Under the pieces are notes generated by a model that searched no databases, was not told the origin of the DNA, and saw only the letters and a list, made by a program, of their open reading frames with translations. The position numbers and the translations under genes are program-made. This document shows, one piece after another, positions 1 through 10,520 of a stretch of DNA of 64,000 nucleotides. The stretch's first letter is position 1. Each line of letters begins with the position of its first letter. This DNA is from Bog-257 sp963805985 (GTDB lineage Bacteria > Acidobacteriota > Terriglobia > Terriglobales > Acidobacteriaceae). The stretch spans positions 744,001-808,000 of the forward strand of contig CAWDWG010000001.1 in assembly GCA_963805985.1 (NCBI GenBank), in the 5' to 3' direction.

Positions 1-696
1 GTAATGCGAGACGACGGCGCTCTCGGCGGCAACCAGTTCAGTCGCGGTATTGCAGAACGCGACGGCACTGCCGAGCGAGACGTAGTCTTCGACGACGGCG
101 ATCTGCGATTGTTCTTCTGCGACGATCAGGTTGCGTGGATGCGTCATCGTTGGCGCTTCGGACGCGGTCGAGACGAAGAGCAGGTGGATGGGCTGCTCGA
201 CGACTACGCCCTTCTTGACGTGAATGAATGCGCCGCCGGCAAGGAAAGCCGTGTTCAATGCGGCGAAGGCGTCGCGCTCGGTATTCAGGTAGCGGCCGAG
301 ATGGGGCTCGAGCGACGCAGGATTCGTGTTGATGGCGTCGGCGAGACTGGCGACGGTTACGCCCTTCTGCGATGCGGTCGATGACAGTTCACGAACGAAG
401 CGACCGTCGACGAAGACGAGCTGACACGCCGCGCCGGACAACATCCATGCATCGAAGTCGTTCTTGCTCACCTCGTTCGTCGTTACCGCGAGACGGAACG
501 GGGTCTTGGCGATCGCGGAGACGTTGGTGAAGCGCCAGTCTTCGTCGTGCGTGGTGGGGAAGCCGGCTTCGCAGAAGCGGGCGAAGGCGTCGTCGCGTAG
601 TTTGCGCAGCCAGCCGAGATCGCGGCCAGGGGCGGTGGCCTGGAAGGCGGTGAATGCGTCCAGGTATGTCTCTAATTGTTGCGTTGCAGTAATCAC
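1..696 (-). CDS. sufD: SufD, Fe-S cluster assembly scaffold subunit (partial, C-terminus outside window)
   Basis: The reverse strand is open from a GTG at 696 to the window edge and gives 232 residues of a SufB/SufD-family protein. The N-terminal part has the helical SufD region, ending in the stretch DEDWRFTNVS that is typical of SufD. It is followed by the beta-helix region with FAALNTAFLAGGAFIHV and the HPRNLIVAEE motif. SufD pairs with SufB and SufC in the SufBCD scaffold that builds Fe-S clusters in the cytoplasm. It is the last visible gene of the operon rrf2-sufB-sufC-sufD. The GTG start was chosen because homology begins there and the only nearby upstream ATG frame ends at 693. The remaining half lies beyond position 1. 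Confidence 0.9.
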   Translation of the reverse strand, partial: MITATQQLETYLDAFTAFQATAPGRDLGWLRKLRDDAFARFCEAGFPTTHDEDWRFTNVSAIAKTPFRLAVTTNEVSKNDFDAWMLSGAACQLVFVDGRFVRELSSTASQKGVTVASLADAINTNPASLEPHLGRYLNTERDAFAALNTAFLAGGAFIHVKKGVVVEQPIHLLFVSTASEAPTMTHPRNLIVAEEQSQIAVVEDYVSLGSAVAFCNTATELVAAESAVVSHY

Positions 697-737
697 GATT
701 GCAGCATTTCCTCGAACATAAATATTGAAATCACGAA

Positions 738-865
738 ATTGTCATCACGAGCGAAGCGAGGGATCTGCTGTCCGTCCCTCATGGCATTGCCGGTCGCTCG
801 CGCGGAAAGCAGATCCCTCGTCGGGCTGAAGCCCTCCTCGTGATGACAATTCGTAGTGCGTGCAG
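738..865. repeat. Palindromic intergenic repeat, copy 1 (sufC-sufD gap)
   Basis: Perfect 14-base inverted arms (ATTGTCATCACGAG at 738-751, its complement at 837-850) enclose about 85 bases. Inside are the phrase GAGGGATCTGC near the left arm, its complement GCAGATCCCTC near the right, and a mini-hairpin GGGCTgaAGCCC. A nearly identical copy lies at 1789-1915, and both continue into the same 15-base flank ending TGCAG. The repeat fills most of the gap between sufC and sufD and could fold in the operon mRNA. Confidence 0.85.
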
Positions 866-959
866 TTTCCTGTAACATGTCGTTCTGCGACGCAGCCAAA
901 ACTGCGCCAGCCTCAAAACTATCCCGAGCGGCGCCGCCTAAAGGGCCAGCTCTCCCGCT

Positions 960-1721
960 CTACGCCGTAGTCGTTTCGCGCTCCATGTCGTTGTAGCCGG
1001 TTTCTTCCAGCTCCAGCGCCAGCTCCTTGCCGCCGGAGCGCACGATTCGGCCGTTCATCAGCACGTGCACAAAATCGGGCACGATGTAGTTCAGCAGCCG
1101 CTGATAGTGCGTCACCACGACGAACGAACGCTCAGGGCTGCGCATCGCGTTCACACCTTGAGCGACGATCTTGAGCGCGTCGATGTCGAGGCCGGAGTCG
1201 GTTTCGTCGAGGACGGCGAGCTTCGGCTCCAGAATCGCCAGCTGCAAAATTTCGTTGCGCTTCTTTTCGCCGCCGGAGAAGCCCTCGTTCACCGAGCGGT
1301 TCATCATCTTCTCGTCCATTTCCAGCAGCTTCAGCTTCTCGCGGAACATGGGCAGGAAGTCCATGGCATCCATTTCGTCTTTGCCGTGATATTTGCGAAC
1401 GGCGTTGAGGGCGGAGCGCAGAAAGTAGGCGTTGCTGATGCCGGGAATCTCGACCGGATATTGGAAGGCGAGGAAGACGCCTTCGCAGGCAGCATCCTCG
1501 GCCTTCATCTCGAGGAGATCTTTGCCGTCGAAGAGGACCTGGCCCTCGGTGACGACGTAGCTTTCGCGACGGGCGAGCACCTGGGCCAGCGTGCTTTTGC
1601 CGGAGCCGTTCGGGCCCATGATGGAGTGGACCTCGCCGGGGTTCACCGTGAGGTTGATGCCCTTGAGGATTTCGTTGTTGTCGACCTTGACGTGAAGGTT
1701 TTTGATTTCCAGTAAGCTCAT
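960..1721 (-). CDS. sufC: SufC, ABC-type ATPase of the SufBCD complex
   Basis: This 253-residue protein is the cytoplasmic ATPase that drives conformational change of the SufBCD scaffold during Fe-S cluster assembly. It has a Walker A motif GPNGSGKST near residue 36, the SufC-type signature GFSGGEKKRNE near residue 150, and a Walker B LAVLDETDSGLD followed by a switch histidine in VVTHYQRLL. Length matches the family (about 250). It lies between sufB and sufD on the same strand, separated from each by a palindromic repeat of about 130 bases rather than by the short gaps usual in suf operons. Confidence 0.97.
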   Translation of the reverse strand: MSLLEIKNLHVKVDNNEILKGINLTVNPGEVHSIMGPNGSGKSTLAQVLARRESYVVTEGQVLFDGKDLLEMKAEDAACEGVFLAFQYPVEIPGISNAYFLRSALNAVRKYHGKDEMDAMDFLPMFREKLKLLEMDEKMMNRSVNEGFSGGEKKRNEILQLAILEPKLAVLDETDSGLDIDALKIVAQGVNAMRSPERSFVVVTHYQRLLNYIVPDFVHVLMNGRIVRSGGKELALELEETGYNDMERETTTA

Positions 1722-1788
1722 GCGTTCTTATCAGTCCTCTATGCGCGCGAGAAAGCGCGCGAAATCCAAATGCCGCTCACAACCGAAG

Positions 1789-1915
1789 ATTGTCATCACG
1801 AGCGCAGCGAGGGATCTGCTTTCCGCCCTTGTGGCATCGCCGTCACTCGATCGGAAAGCAGATCCCTCGTCGGGCTGAAGCCCTCCTCGTGATGACAACT
1901 TCGTAGTACGTGCAG
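1789..1915. repeat. Palindromic intergenic repeat, copy 2 (sufB-sufC gap)
   Basis: Second copy of the element at 738-865. The outer arms are 1789-1802 and 1886-1898, and the inner GGATCTGC/GCAGATCC pair and the GGGCTgaAGCCC mini-hairpin are conserved. The middle of the element differs most between copies, while pairing segments are preserved, which points to selection for, or transposition of, a folded unit. Confidence 0.85.
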
Positions 1916-1942
1916 CGTTGAAGCACCGCACAGTTCAAAGCT

Positions 1943-3396
<1,454 letters not shown>

Positions 3397-3400
<4 letters not shown>

Positions 3401-3879
3401 TGGACTCTCCCGGATGAATAACCAATCGTGGGTACCAGCTTGCCGTGCGCGCCCTTGATGGCGGTCAACTGCATGGGCTGAATCAGATCGAAGAGGGTGA
3501 CGTGATCGAGCGCGCCGCGCACCACCTGGCTGATGACGCGCTGATTGCGCTTAATGGGGCACGAGCGCTCCAGATCGCACAAGCCCGTAATGTCGGTACT
3601 GCACTCGGTGAGCGCGATGGGCCCTTCGATGGCAGTGATGATTTCGGCGAGCGAAATTTCTGCCGGCTCTTTGGCCAGGCTGTAGCCGCCCTTGATGCCG
3701 CGATGCGAGACCAGCATTCCACTCTGCAAAAGCAGCTTCAATACCTTGCTCACCGTCGGCAGAGGCAGCCGCGATTGCGCCGCCAGATCGCGTGCGGTGT
3801 GCGTCGACGTGGCATGATCGCGGGCGATGATGGTCATCAGCACCAGGCCGTAATCGGTAAGTTTGGCGAGCCGAATCAA
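3397..3879 (-). CDS. Rrf2-family transcriptional regulator (IscR/SufR-like) of the suf operon
   Basis: This 160-residue protein has the Rrf2 winged helix at residues 1-80 (LTDYGLVLMTIIA, then LPLPTVSKVLKLLLQSGML and GIKGGYSLAK). A cysteine cluster C93, C101 and C107 sits where IscR holds its 2Fe-2S cluster, although the spacing (C-X7-C-X5-C) is slightly wider than in E. coli IscR. It probably senses Fe-S status and represses or activates the suf genes downstream. The start appears to be TTG at 3879, preceded by GGGAG. A palindrome at 3912-3932 lies just upstream and is a plausible operator. Exact subfamily (IscR, SufR or other) is inferred. Confidence 0.9.
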
Positions 3880-3911
3880 GGGTTACGCGCTCCCAATTGC
3901 TATAGATGTAT

Positions 3912-3932
3912 ATAGTACCGCAAAGGTACTAT
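3912..3932. promoter_or_regulatory. Candidate operator of the suf Rrf2 regulator
   Basis: A perfect inverted repeat ATAGTACC-gcaaa-GGTACTAT (8-base arms, 5-base spacer) lies 33 bases upstream of the TTG start of the Rrf2 gene, in an A/T-rich pocket. Rrf2 regulators bind such dyads near their own promoters. Binding is inferred. Confidence 0.5.
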
Positions 3933-4302
3933 TTTATGAAAGCCGGGCCCCACGAAGAGAAGGTTGGGCGCCCGGGATTTGTAAAACTTTTGTCAACGCC
4001 GCGGAGGGCTCGGAAGTGTTTCGGAACGAGCCGAGGACAAGCGGACTTCGCTCTGTAGCAGGTAGTTCCTTGTCCTGTAAGAGGACGAAGCGGGCACGAG
4101 CGCATGCGGCCCCCATCGACTTTTATTCCCTTTCTGAACAACTACAAACGCTAGTATTTGGGATGGTTATTGACTTGGAGGAAGGTTTCAGAGTACCTTT
4201 CCAACGCTGTTGCTGAGTCGAGATGTACAACGCCGACAACCCAGCCAGGATGTCGACGATCTGCATCGAAACCCGCCTTTCAGACTTAATTGAAAATTGT
4301 GG

Positions 4303-4437
4303 AGTGGGTCAGTTTGAATTCAGCTTGAGTTGGGATGCGCGCCCCAGGTGCATCGGAACGGAGGGGCGCGTCCAGGCGCCTGTGCTGTGCCTCGGCGATG
4401 CCTGCCCTGCGAGTTCCTGAACTCAAACTGGCCCACT
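4303..4437. repeat. MITE-like element with 21-base terminal inverted repeats
   Basis: The segment starts with AGTGGGTCAGTTTGAATTCAG (4303-4323) and ends with the inverse of AGTGGGCCAGTTTGAGTTCAG (4417-4437), 19 of 21 positions matching. The 135-base interior has no convincing reading frame. It ends 20 bases before the start of the kelch gene, so it probably contributes its promoter or leader. No second copy was seen in the window and no clear target duplication. Confidence 0.55.
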
Positions 4438-4457
4438 ACCCGAAACTGAGGAGAAAC

Positions 4458-5936
4458 ATGAAGCTTTTGCGAATGCTAGGAGTATCCGTGCTGGCGTTAG
4501 CCGCGGTGAGCGTGGTGAATGCGCAGTCATGGACAGCCGCACAGAACGTGCCCAACATCGCTGCCGGCGCCGTTGCGTTGCTGACCGACGGCAGGGTGCT
4601 GGTTCAGGACGTCAATACTTATAACGAGTGGTGGACCTTGACTCCGGATGCCAGCGGTAACTATGCAACCGGAACATGGACGCAGGTTGCGACGATGCCT
4701 TCGGGATATGCGCCGCTGTACTTTGGTTCGGCGGTATTGCCCGACGGACGCTACATTGCAGAAGGTGGCGAATACAACAACGGCCAGGATGCCTGGACGA
4801 CCAAGGGCGCCATCTACGATCCGGTGGCCAACACCTGGACGTCGGTTGCCCCGCCCAGCGGATGGAACTCGATCGGCGATTCGCCGAGCGTGATTCTGAA
4901 CAACGGAAGCTACATACAGAGCAGCTGCTGCGACACGGCAAAGCAGGCGGCTATTTTGAACCCCTCGACCCTGACCTGGACCGCGACCGGTTCGGGCAAG
5001 TTCGACATCTATGACGAAGAGGGCTTGACCCTGTTGCCCGGCGGCAGCGTTCTGGACGTAGATTGCTACGTCTTCCAGTACAGCTCAACCGGCAAGAACT
5101 GGGAAACCTACAGTCCCACCACCGGCGCGTGGACCAGCCAGGGCAGCACGCCGGCGCAGTACTGGGATTCAGCGGCGAACTGCGGTGGCTCGGGCCGTGC
5201 GACGTATGAGCTCGGACCGGCGGTGTTGATGCCGAACGGAACCGTGTTCCAGGCCGGCGCCAACAGCTGCGCCGCAGGTCACACCGGCGTCTACACGGTG
5301 AGCAGCAACAGCTGGACAGCGGGTCCGGATTTCTCCGGTAGCCTTGACGCAGCCGATGCTCCGGGAGCGCTGGAAGTGAACGGCAACGTAATCGTGTTTG
5401 TCAGCCCGGGATTTGGTGGCGCTGGCGGACAGATGGTCGAGTGGAATGGCAGCGCGCTGAGCAACCTGCCGAATCCTCCGAATGGCCCGAGTGACTCCTC
5501 GTACTACGGCCACTTCCTGATGCTGCCCACCGGGCAGATCATGTTCACCGACTTCAGCAACGACGTGGAACTGTTCAACTCGGCGGGCAGCCAGTACACC
5601 GGCTGGAATCCGACCCTGTTGCTGCCGAACATCACCATGACGCACGGCACCACGGTCCTGCTGAACGGAACCAACTTCAACGGCGCCTCGCAGAACAACG
5701 CCTACGGCGATGACTTCCAGGACGCCAGCAACTACCCGATCGTTAAGTTCACCAACGTCTCGACCGGACACGTATTCTTCGGCCGGACGCATGGTCACAA
5801 CACGATGGCGGTGGGCTACCACGGACCGAGCTACACCCACGTGGACATTCCGTCGAACATCGAGACCGGCCAGACGCACCTGCAGGTGATCGTCAACGGT
5901 ATCGCCTCGCAGAATTACACGATCGTGATCAACTAG
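4458..5936 (+). CDS. Secreted kelch-repeat / galactose-oxidase-like beta-propeller protein
   Basis: This is a 492-residue exported protein. The start ATG at 4458 follows GAGGAG and opens a signal peptide (MKLLRMLGVSVLALAAVSVVNA). Kelch-like blades follow, seen as repeated phrases such as TGTWTQVATMPSG, YDPVANTWTSVAPPSG and NSWTAGPDFSG. The last 100 residues form an immunoglobulin-like domain resembling the C-terminal domain of galactose-oxidase-like proteins (VLLNGTNFNG, VKFTNVSTGHVFFGRT). No catalytic Tyr/Cys copper pair was established, so enzymatic activity is uncertain. It stands alone, with a strong terminator behind it and a MITE-like element before it. Confidence 0.8.
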   Translation: MKLLRMLGVSVLALAAVSVVNAQSWTAAQNVPNIAAGAVALLTDGRVLVQDVNTYNEWWTLTPDASGNYATGTWTQVATMPSGYAPLYFGSAVLPDGRYIAEGGEYNNGQDAWTTKGAIYDPVANTWTSVAPPSGWNSIGDSPSVILNNGSYIQSSCCDTAKQAAILNPSTLTWTATGSGKFDIYDEEGLTLLPGGSVLDVDCYVFQYSSTGKNWETYSPTTGAWTSQGSTPAQYWDSAANCGGSGRATYELGPAVLMPNGTVFQAGANSCAAGHTGVYTVSSNSWTAGPDFSGSLDAADAPGALEVNGNVIVFVSPGFGGAGGQMVEWNGSALSNLPNPPNGPSDSSYYGHFLMLPTGQIMFTDFSNDVELFNSAGSQYTGWNPTLLLPNITMTHGTTVLLNGTNFNGASQNNAYGDDFQDASNYPIVKFTNVSTGHVFFGRTHGHNTMAVGYHGPSYTHVDIPSNIETGQTHLQVIVNGIASQNYTIVIN

Positions 5937-5960
5937 TTGATTGTTGTTTTGAGAAACTGA

Positions 5961-5996
5961 CGGCGCCAAGTCCGCGAGGACAAGGCGCCGTTTTTA
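5961..5996 (+). terminator. Rho-independent terminator of the kelch gene
   Basis: The stem CGGCGCC (5961-5967) / GGCGCCG (5984-5990) is followed by TTTTT. The loop contains its own small stem GTCC-gcga-GGAC. It lies 25 bases after the stop at 5936. Confidence 0.85.
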
Positions 5997-6099
5997 TTGA
6001 GGGAATTCGGGTTGCGCAGCCTCTTTGCCACACATTCGAAAATCGCGAACGTGTGGGCACCCGGCGCCGTCGCGATGCTCACAAGCCGTGAAGCGTTTG

Positions 6100-7062
6100 T
6101 TAGCGCAAAGACATTTCCGGCGAATAGCCGGAAAAAGTAACCCTTTCGGTCGCATGCGCCAGGATATCGTCCTTTGGCAATCGGCTGAAACACTGCCGAT
6201 AATCCTTCGTGAACTGCGATGGGCTCTGATAACCAACGCGATAGCTCGCCTCACCGATACCGAGCGAATCCACCAGCAGCAACTTTCGCGCTTCGTGCAG
6301 GCGTATTCGGCGCTGGTATTGAATCGGCGTCATTCCGGTCATCGCCTTGAAATGCTGATGAAACGAAGATGGACTCATTCCAACACGGCGAGCAAGATCG
6401 TCGACCATAAAGCCCCTGGTGAACTGCTTCTGCAGCCAGGTTAGCGCCCGGGCGATGCGATTGGATGGGCTGTCCTGCCTGGAGATCTCCAGCAACCGCG
6501 AACCGGACGGTCCTGCAAGCAACCGATACAGAATCTCCTGCCGGATCAGCGGCGTCAGCGCGGCTGCGTGTTGTGGCGTGTCCAGTAATCGCAAGAGACG
6601 AATCACCGCTCCCCATAAATCCGGGTCTGCATGAAACACGTCGACGGCGGACTGAGGGCTCGAAGCCGGCAGCTTATCGCATCGACCGATCACCTGTTTC
6701 AACTCTTCGAAGTCAATCTCCACGGCAAGCGCCAAAAGCGGGCTCCTTCCGGTTGCGCTCAGGATCTTGGAGGTCGATGGCATATCGATTGACGACAGCA
6801 AGAACTGTCCTGCGCCGTACTCGAGGTGCGTGGCGCCGAAATCGAGGGTCTTTACCCCTTGCATCACCAGTGCCATGCAGCGCATCGATTGCACCGTCAC
6901 CAATGGCCGGCTCACCCAACCGAACCTCATCAGGTGCAGGCCAGGAAGAGCGTTCCTTGTAAGTCGATCCTCCTGAGCGTGCCGCAGAAGGATCGACCGG
7001 GCTTCTTTTCGAAGTGAGGAGACAGCAGCCATCTCCTCCATCGTATCGAGTTCACTCTGCAT
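6100..7062 (-). CDS. AraC-family regulator with AraC_N domain (YqhC-like)
   Basis: This is a 320-residue regulator. The N-terminal half (about residues 30-190) matches the AraC-type N-terminal domain found in YqhC. The C-terminal 100 residues hold two helix-turn-helix units (VDDLARRVGMSPSSFHQHFKA and IGEASYRVGYQSPSQFTKDY). The ATG at 7062 overlaps the 3' end of the upstream short-chain dehydrogenase gene by 11 bases (7052-7062), so the pair is one transcription unit. Members of this group often control adjacent oxidoreductases, hence a role in controlling the neighbouring SDR is likely but inferred. A longer in-frame start reaches back into the SDR gene and is not supported by homology. Confidence 0.85.
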   Translation of the reverse strand: MQSELDTMEEMAAVSSLRKEARSILLRHAQEDRLTRNALPGLHLMRFGWVSRPLVTVQSMRCMALVMQGVKTLDFGATHLEYGAGQFLLSSIDMPSTSKILSATGRSPLLALAVEIDFEELKQVIGRCDKLPASSPQSAVDVFHADPDLWGAVIRLLRLLDTPQHAAALTPLIRQEILYRLLAGPSGSRLLEISRQDSPSNRIARALTWLQKQFTRGFMVDDLARRVGMSPSSFHQHFKAMTGMTPIQYQRRIRLHEARKLLLVDSLGIGEASYRVGYQSPSQFTKDYRQCFSRLPKDDILAHATERVTFSGYSPEMSLR

Positions 7063-7918
7063 TGCAATCGGTTTCAAGATTCTTGAAGGCCTCAAGCTGC
7101 TCCAGCCGCGCATCGAGCGCCGCCTTAATGTACCCGTAGACATCCGCTCCCAGCGCCAGCCGGGGCGGCGCAGCCTCCGCTGCAAACGTGTCTACGATTG
7201 CCTTCGCCATCTTTACCGGATCGCCCGGCGCCACGTAGCCCCTCTTCGCCATCTGTCGCAGCATACCCACAGGCCCGTCCTGATAAGCCTCAAGCTCCGG
7301 GGTGAGAATGCCTGCGCCACCGAAGTCAGTGCGGATAGCTCCAGGCTCTACCAACGTCGTCCCGATGCCGAAGCCGGCCACTTCCTGCGCTAGGGCGTCG
7401 AAGAAGCCTTCGATGCCCCACTTGGTCGCACAGTAGAGCGACAGTCCTGGGAAGGAGGATTGTCCTGCACCGCTGGAGATCTGGATGATGCGGCCTCCGC
7501 CAAGAGGACGCATGTGCGCCACGGCCGCGCGCGCAAGTTGAATCGAGCCGAGAAGGTTGGTGTCGACGATATGCCGCATCGCTTCGAGTTCCAGCTCTTC
7601 AGCCGCACCCAGCAGGCTGTAGCCCGCGTTGCTGACCACTGCATGGATTCGCCCGAGTGCCTTCACGGCTGCGTCGAACGCCTTTGGGATGTTGGCTAAA
7701 TTCGACACATCCAACTCTGCCACCCAAAGTTGGCTGGGGAACCGCTGCTCAAGCTCCGCCGCATCGGTACGTCTGCGAACCGTGCCGGCCACCCTGCCGC
7801 CCCGGTCGAGGATGGCTTCGGCAATGCTGCGGCCAAGGCCGCGGTTGATTCCCGTAACAAACCAGGTTGAGGACTTGACGGGCACGAAAGAAATAGCTTG
7901 CGAATGTATGGCACTCAT
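7052..7918 (-). CDS. Short-chain dehydrogenase/reductase (SDR, classical)
   Basis: This 288-residue protein is a soluble NAD(P)-dependent oxidoreductase. The cofactor motif TGINRGLG is at residues 22-29, NAG at 97-99, the catalytic Ser in IISS-type QISSG near 148, and YCATK gives Tyr162 and Lys166. The arginine-rich VRRR after the second strand suggests NADPH preference. The substrate cannot be predicted. It precedes and overlaps the AraC regulator gene, which probably senses the same compound or stress. Confidence 0.88.
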   Translation of the reverse strand: MSAIHSQAISFVPVKSSTWFVTGINRGLGRSIAEAILDRGGRVAGTVRRRTDAAELEQRFPSQLWVAELDVSNLANIPKAFDAAVKALGRIHAVVSNAGYSLLGAAEELELEAMRHIVDTNLLGSIQLARAAVAHMRPLGGGRIIQISSGAGQSSFPGLSLYCATKWGIEGFFDALAQEVAGFGIGTTLVEPGAIRTDFGGAGILTPELEAYQDGPVGMLRQMAKRGYVAPGDPVKMAKAIVDTFAAEAAPPRLALGADVYGYIKAALDARLEQLEAFKNLETDCNAE

Positions 7919-8254
7919 GGAGTCAATCTAGCGGCGGGAATGATTCAGGCGTGACTCAAATCGTGCAGGAGTTTAGCGAAATCCTACGAAAGCAATCAGT
8001 CCCTATAAAGTCGGCTTGTGGGAGGTTATTAGCATGCACCGCAAAAGGCGAGACCGTCAGAATCAGGCTTCGGGGATCGAGGCGTTTATGAGATGGGTTG
8101 CAGTTTCGCCCAGCGGGCGTCGTCGTGCGAGTCCGGTGGCCCCGAGGCCCGCGCGGTTCGAGACCGGGGAGACCATCACTGCCTGCGTCCAGAGGCGGTG
8201 TAAAATACGGTCTGTTTCCACGCCGAGAGCCATCTCCAAGGATCCAACTTTTCC
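7919..8254. other. Divergent intergenic region, nothing recognised
   Basis: 336 bases lie between the divergent SDR and glycosyltransferase genes and must contain both promoters. I see no RNA gene, repeat or convincing small protein. The short open frames here lack ribosome-binding sites and family resemblance. Confidence 0.6.
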
Positions 8255-10213
8255 GTGAAGTCTTCTGCTGCCGCAAAGCCGCGCTCACGCTCTCGAGGAC
8301 GGCAGGATCGCAAAGCACAAACTGGGGTTTCCGCGCGGGGCCATGCAACGCTGTGGTTGGGGTTGGCACTCGTCGTCGCGACCATCGCGGTTTATTCGCC
8401 GGTGCATGGGCATCCGTTTGCCAGCCTGGACGATGGGCCGTACTACTATTCGAATCCGCATGTCCGCGCGGGGGTGAGCTGGGAGACGGTGAAGTGGGCG
8501 TTCACCTCCTTTGGCACGACAACGCCTGATGTGCCGGACTGGCATCCGCTGGCGTGGCTGTCGCATGCGCTGGATGCCGATCTGTTCACGCCCGGGCCGG
8601 CGGGGCCGCACGACGTCAACCTGGCGCTGCATGCCTTGAATGTGCTGCTGCTCTTCCTGGTGCTACAACGTGCAACCGGAATGGCGGCGCGCAGCGCGAT
8701 GGTGGCGGGATTGTTTGCGCTGCATCCGATCAACGTGGAGACAGTGGCGTGGATTGCCGAGCGCAAGAACCTGCTCAGCATGACGTTCTTCCTGCTGGCG
8801 CTGGGAGCGTATGGCTGGTATGCGCGCAGACCCGGGGTGGGGCGGTATCTGCCCGTGGCGGCGCTGTTCGCGCTGGGATTGATGGCGAAGCCGCAGGTGG
8901 TGACGCTGCCGTTTGTGTTGCTGCTTTGGGACTATTGGCCGTTGCGGAGAATCGCTCTCGATGATGCCGGACCCGCCCTAGCCAAAGGACGGCTAGAACG
9001 GGGCACCCGGCGATCGTTGCGTTGGCTGGTGATCGAGAAGCTGCCGCTGTTTGGGTTGGCTGCCGGCAGTTGCGTGGTCACGATGAAATCACAGCAGGCG
9101 GCGGGCGGGATCAATCAGCACATCGCGCTGGCGGCGCGATTTGGGAATGCGGTCGTATCGTACATTCGCTATCTGGCGAAAGCCGTGTGGCCGATGAACT
9201 TGTCGCCTTTCTATCCGCATCCCGGAGGTTCGCTGGCGACATGGAAGGTGGCCGGGGCCGCGGTGTTGCTGGTCGCGATTTCAGCAGTGGTGATTGTGCT
9301 GCGCCGAGAGCGATATCTGGCGGTCGGGTGGTTTTGGTTTGTGGGGACGCTGGTGCCGATGATCGGATTGGTCCAGCTGAATCGGCAAGCGATGGCCGAT
9401 CGCTATGGGTACATCTCGTTCATCGGGCTGTTCCTTTTGATTTGCTGGTTGGTGGCGGACTTGGATGAGCAGAGAAATTTGCCGCCCATGGTACTCCGCG
9501 TTGCCGGGGTTGCGGTGCTGGCGGCGATGGCGCTGCTCACTTATCGTCAGCTGGGATTTTGGAGCGATAACCTGGTCCTGTGGTCGCACGCGATTGAGGT
9601 GACGAACGGCAACTATCTGGCGGAGAACATTGTCGGCTCCATGCTGATGGATCAAGGCAAAGGCGATGACGCGTTGCCGCACTTCGTCGCCGCGACCCAG
9701 ATGAGCCCGGACGATGCGCAAGCGTACATGGCGATCGGCACTTACGATCAGCAGCATGGCGAGCCGGCGCAGGCGATTGCGCAATATGACAAGACCATCG
9801 CGCTGACCGATGGCGCGGTGCAGAAGAATCTGTGGCTGCGCTCGACGACGCTGGCGCGATTGGGGTCGGCGTACCGTCAGCTGGGACGATTCGATCAGGC
9901 GCAACAAAGCTTTCAGCGGGCGCTGGAGCTGAATCCCAATGACGGGCAGGCGTGGCTGGCGCTGGGGATCGTTCGCGCGCAGGCCGGCGATAACGCTGGA
10001 GCGGTCGAGGCCTATGCGAAGGCGGTCAAGCTGGAGCCCTCAGATGTGGGGTATCTGTTGCTGGCGCGGGCGCTGGAGAAGAGTGGGCAGGGCAATCAGG
10101 CGGAGGCGGCCCGGGCGGCGGCGCAGAGGATCTCGCGGAATCTTCCGGGGGCGGAGCGGGAGGTGGAAGAGATTTTCGCCACGCAGCCCGGAGGTGGAAA
10201 TGACGGCCGATAA
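8255..10213 (+). CDS. TMTC-like membrane glycosyltransferase with C-terminal TPR repeats
   Basis: This is a 652-residue integral membrane protein. About the first 440 residues form a GT-C-type multi-spanning domain with the lumenal DDGPYYYSNPHV motif, then WHPLAWLSHALD and LFALHPINVETVAWIAERKN, all characteristic of bacterial relatives of the eukaryotic TMTC O-mannosyltransferases. The last 190 residues are TPR units (for example LGSAYRQLGRFDQAQQSFQRAL, QAWLALGIVRAQAGDNAGAV). The probable role is sugar transfer from a lipid carrier to proteins or glycans on the periplasmic side; donor and acceptor are unknown. The start is GTG at 8255 after AAGGA. Confidence 0.85.
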   Translation: MKSSAAAKPRSRSRGRQDRKAQTGVSARGHATLWLGLALVVATIAVYSPVHGHPFASLDDGPYYYSNPHVRAGVSWETVKWAFTSFGTTTPDVPDWHPLAWLSHALDADLFTPGPAGPHDVNLALHALNVLLLFLVLQRATGMAARSAMVAGLFALHPINVETVAWIAERKNLLSMTFFLLALGAYGWYARRPGVGRYLPVAALFALGLMAKPQVVTLPFVLLLWDYWPLRRIALDDAGPALAKGRLERGTRRSLRWLVIEKLPLFGLAAGSCVVTMKSQQAAGGINQHIALAARFGNAVVSYIRYLAKAVWPMNLSPFYPHPGGSLATWKVAGAAVLLVAISAVVIVLRRERYLAVGWFWFVGTLVPMIGLVQLNRQAMADRYGYISFIGLFLLICWLVADLDEQRNLPPMVLRVAGVAVLAAMALLTYRQLGFWSDNLVLWSHAIEVTNGNYLAENIVGSMLMDQGKGDDALPHFVAATQMSPDDAQAYMAIGTYDQQHGEPAQAIAQYDKTIALTDGAVQKNLWLRSTTLARLGSAYRQLGRFDQAQQSFQRALELNPNDGQAWLALGIVRAQAGDNAGAVEAYAKAVKLEPSDVGYLLLARALEKSGQGNQAEAARAAAQRISRNLPGAEREVEEIFATQPGGGNDGR

Positions 10214-10520
10214 GGCGGGCTTCGGAATGACTTTCAGTAGTTGCACAACTGTCGAGTACGCCGGCTAAATCATTTTCCAGACTGGATTGGGTGTCGACTG
10301 CCCGCTCCTCTCGCGGACCTCAGGACACTTCCCCAACCTCCCGCCCCGGCCCTCGGTTTTCCACAGTCTTACGACCTTCTCGGCAATTGGCTGCACTTCG
10401 AGCCGACCCGGCTGCGCTCACCTTTTTCCCTCACAACCGTCTCATTCTGCAGCAGATAGGATGTTACCCCGCGCTCCTACCACTTTAGCAGCAATTGCCC
10501 CCAAACCGGGCAAATTTACC
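10214..10520. other. Intergenic region, nothing recognised
   Basis: About 300 bases follow the glycosyltransferase stop. They have low coding character and I see no RNA gene, hairpin with T-tract or protein resemblance. A promoter for the next gene begins at its right end. Confidence 0.5.
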
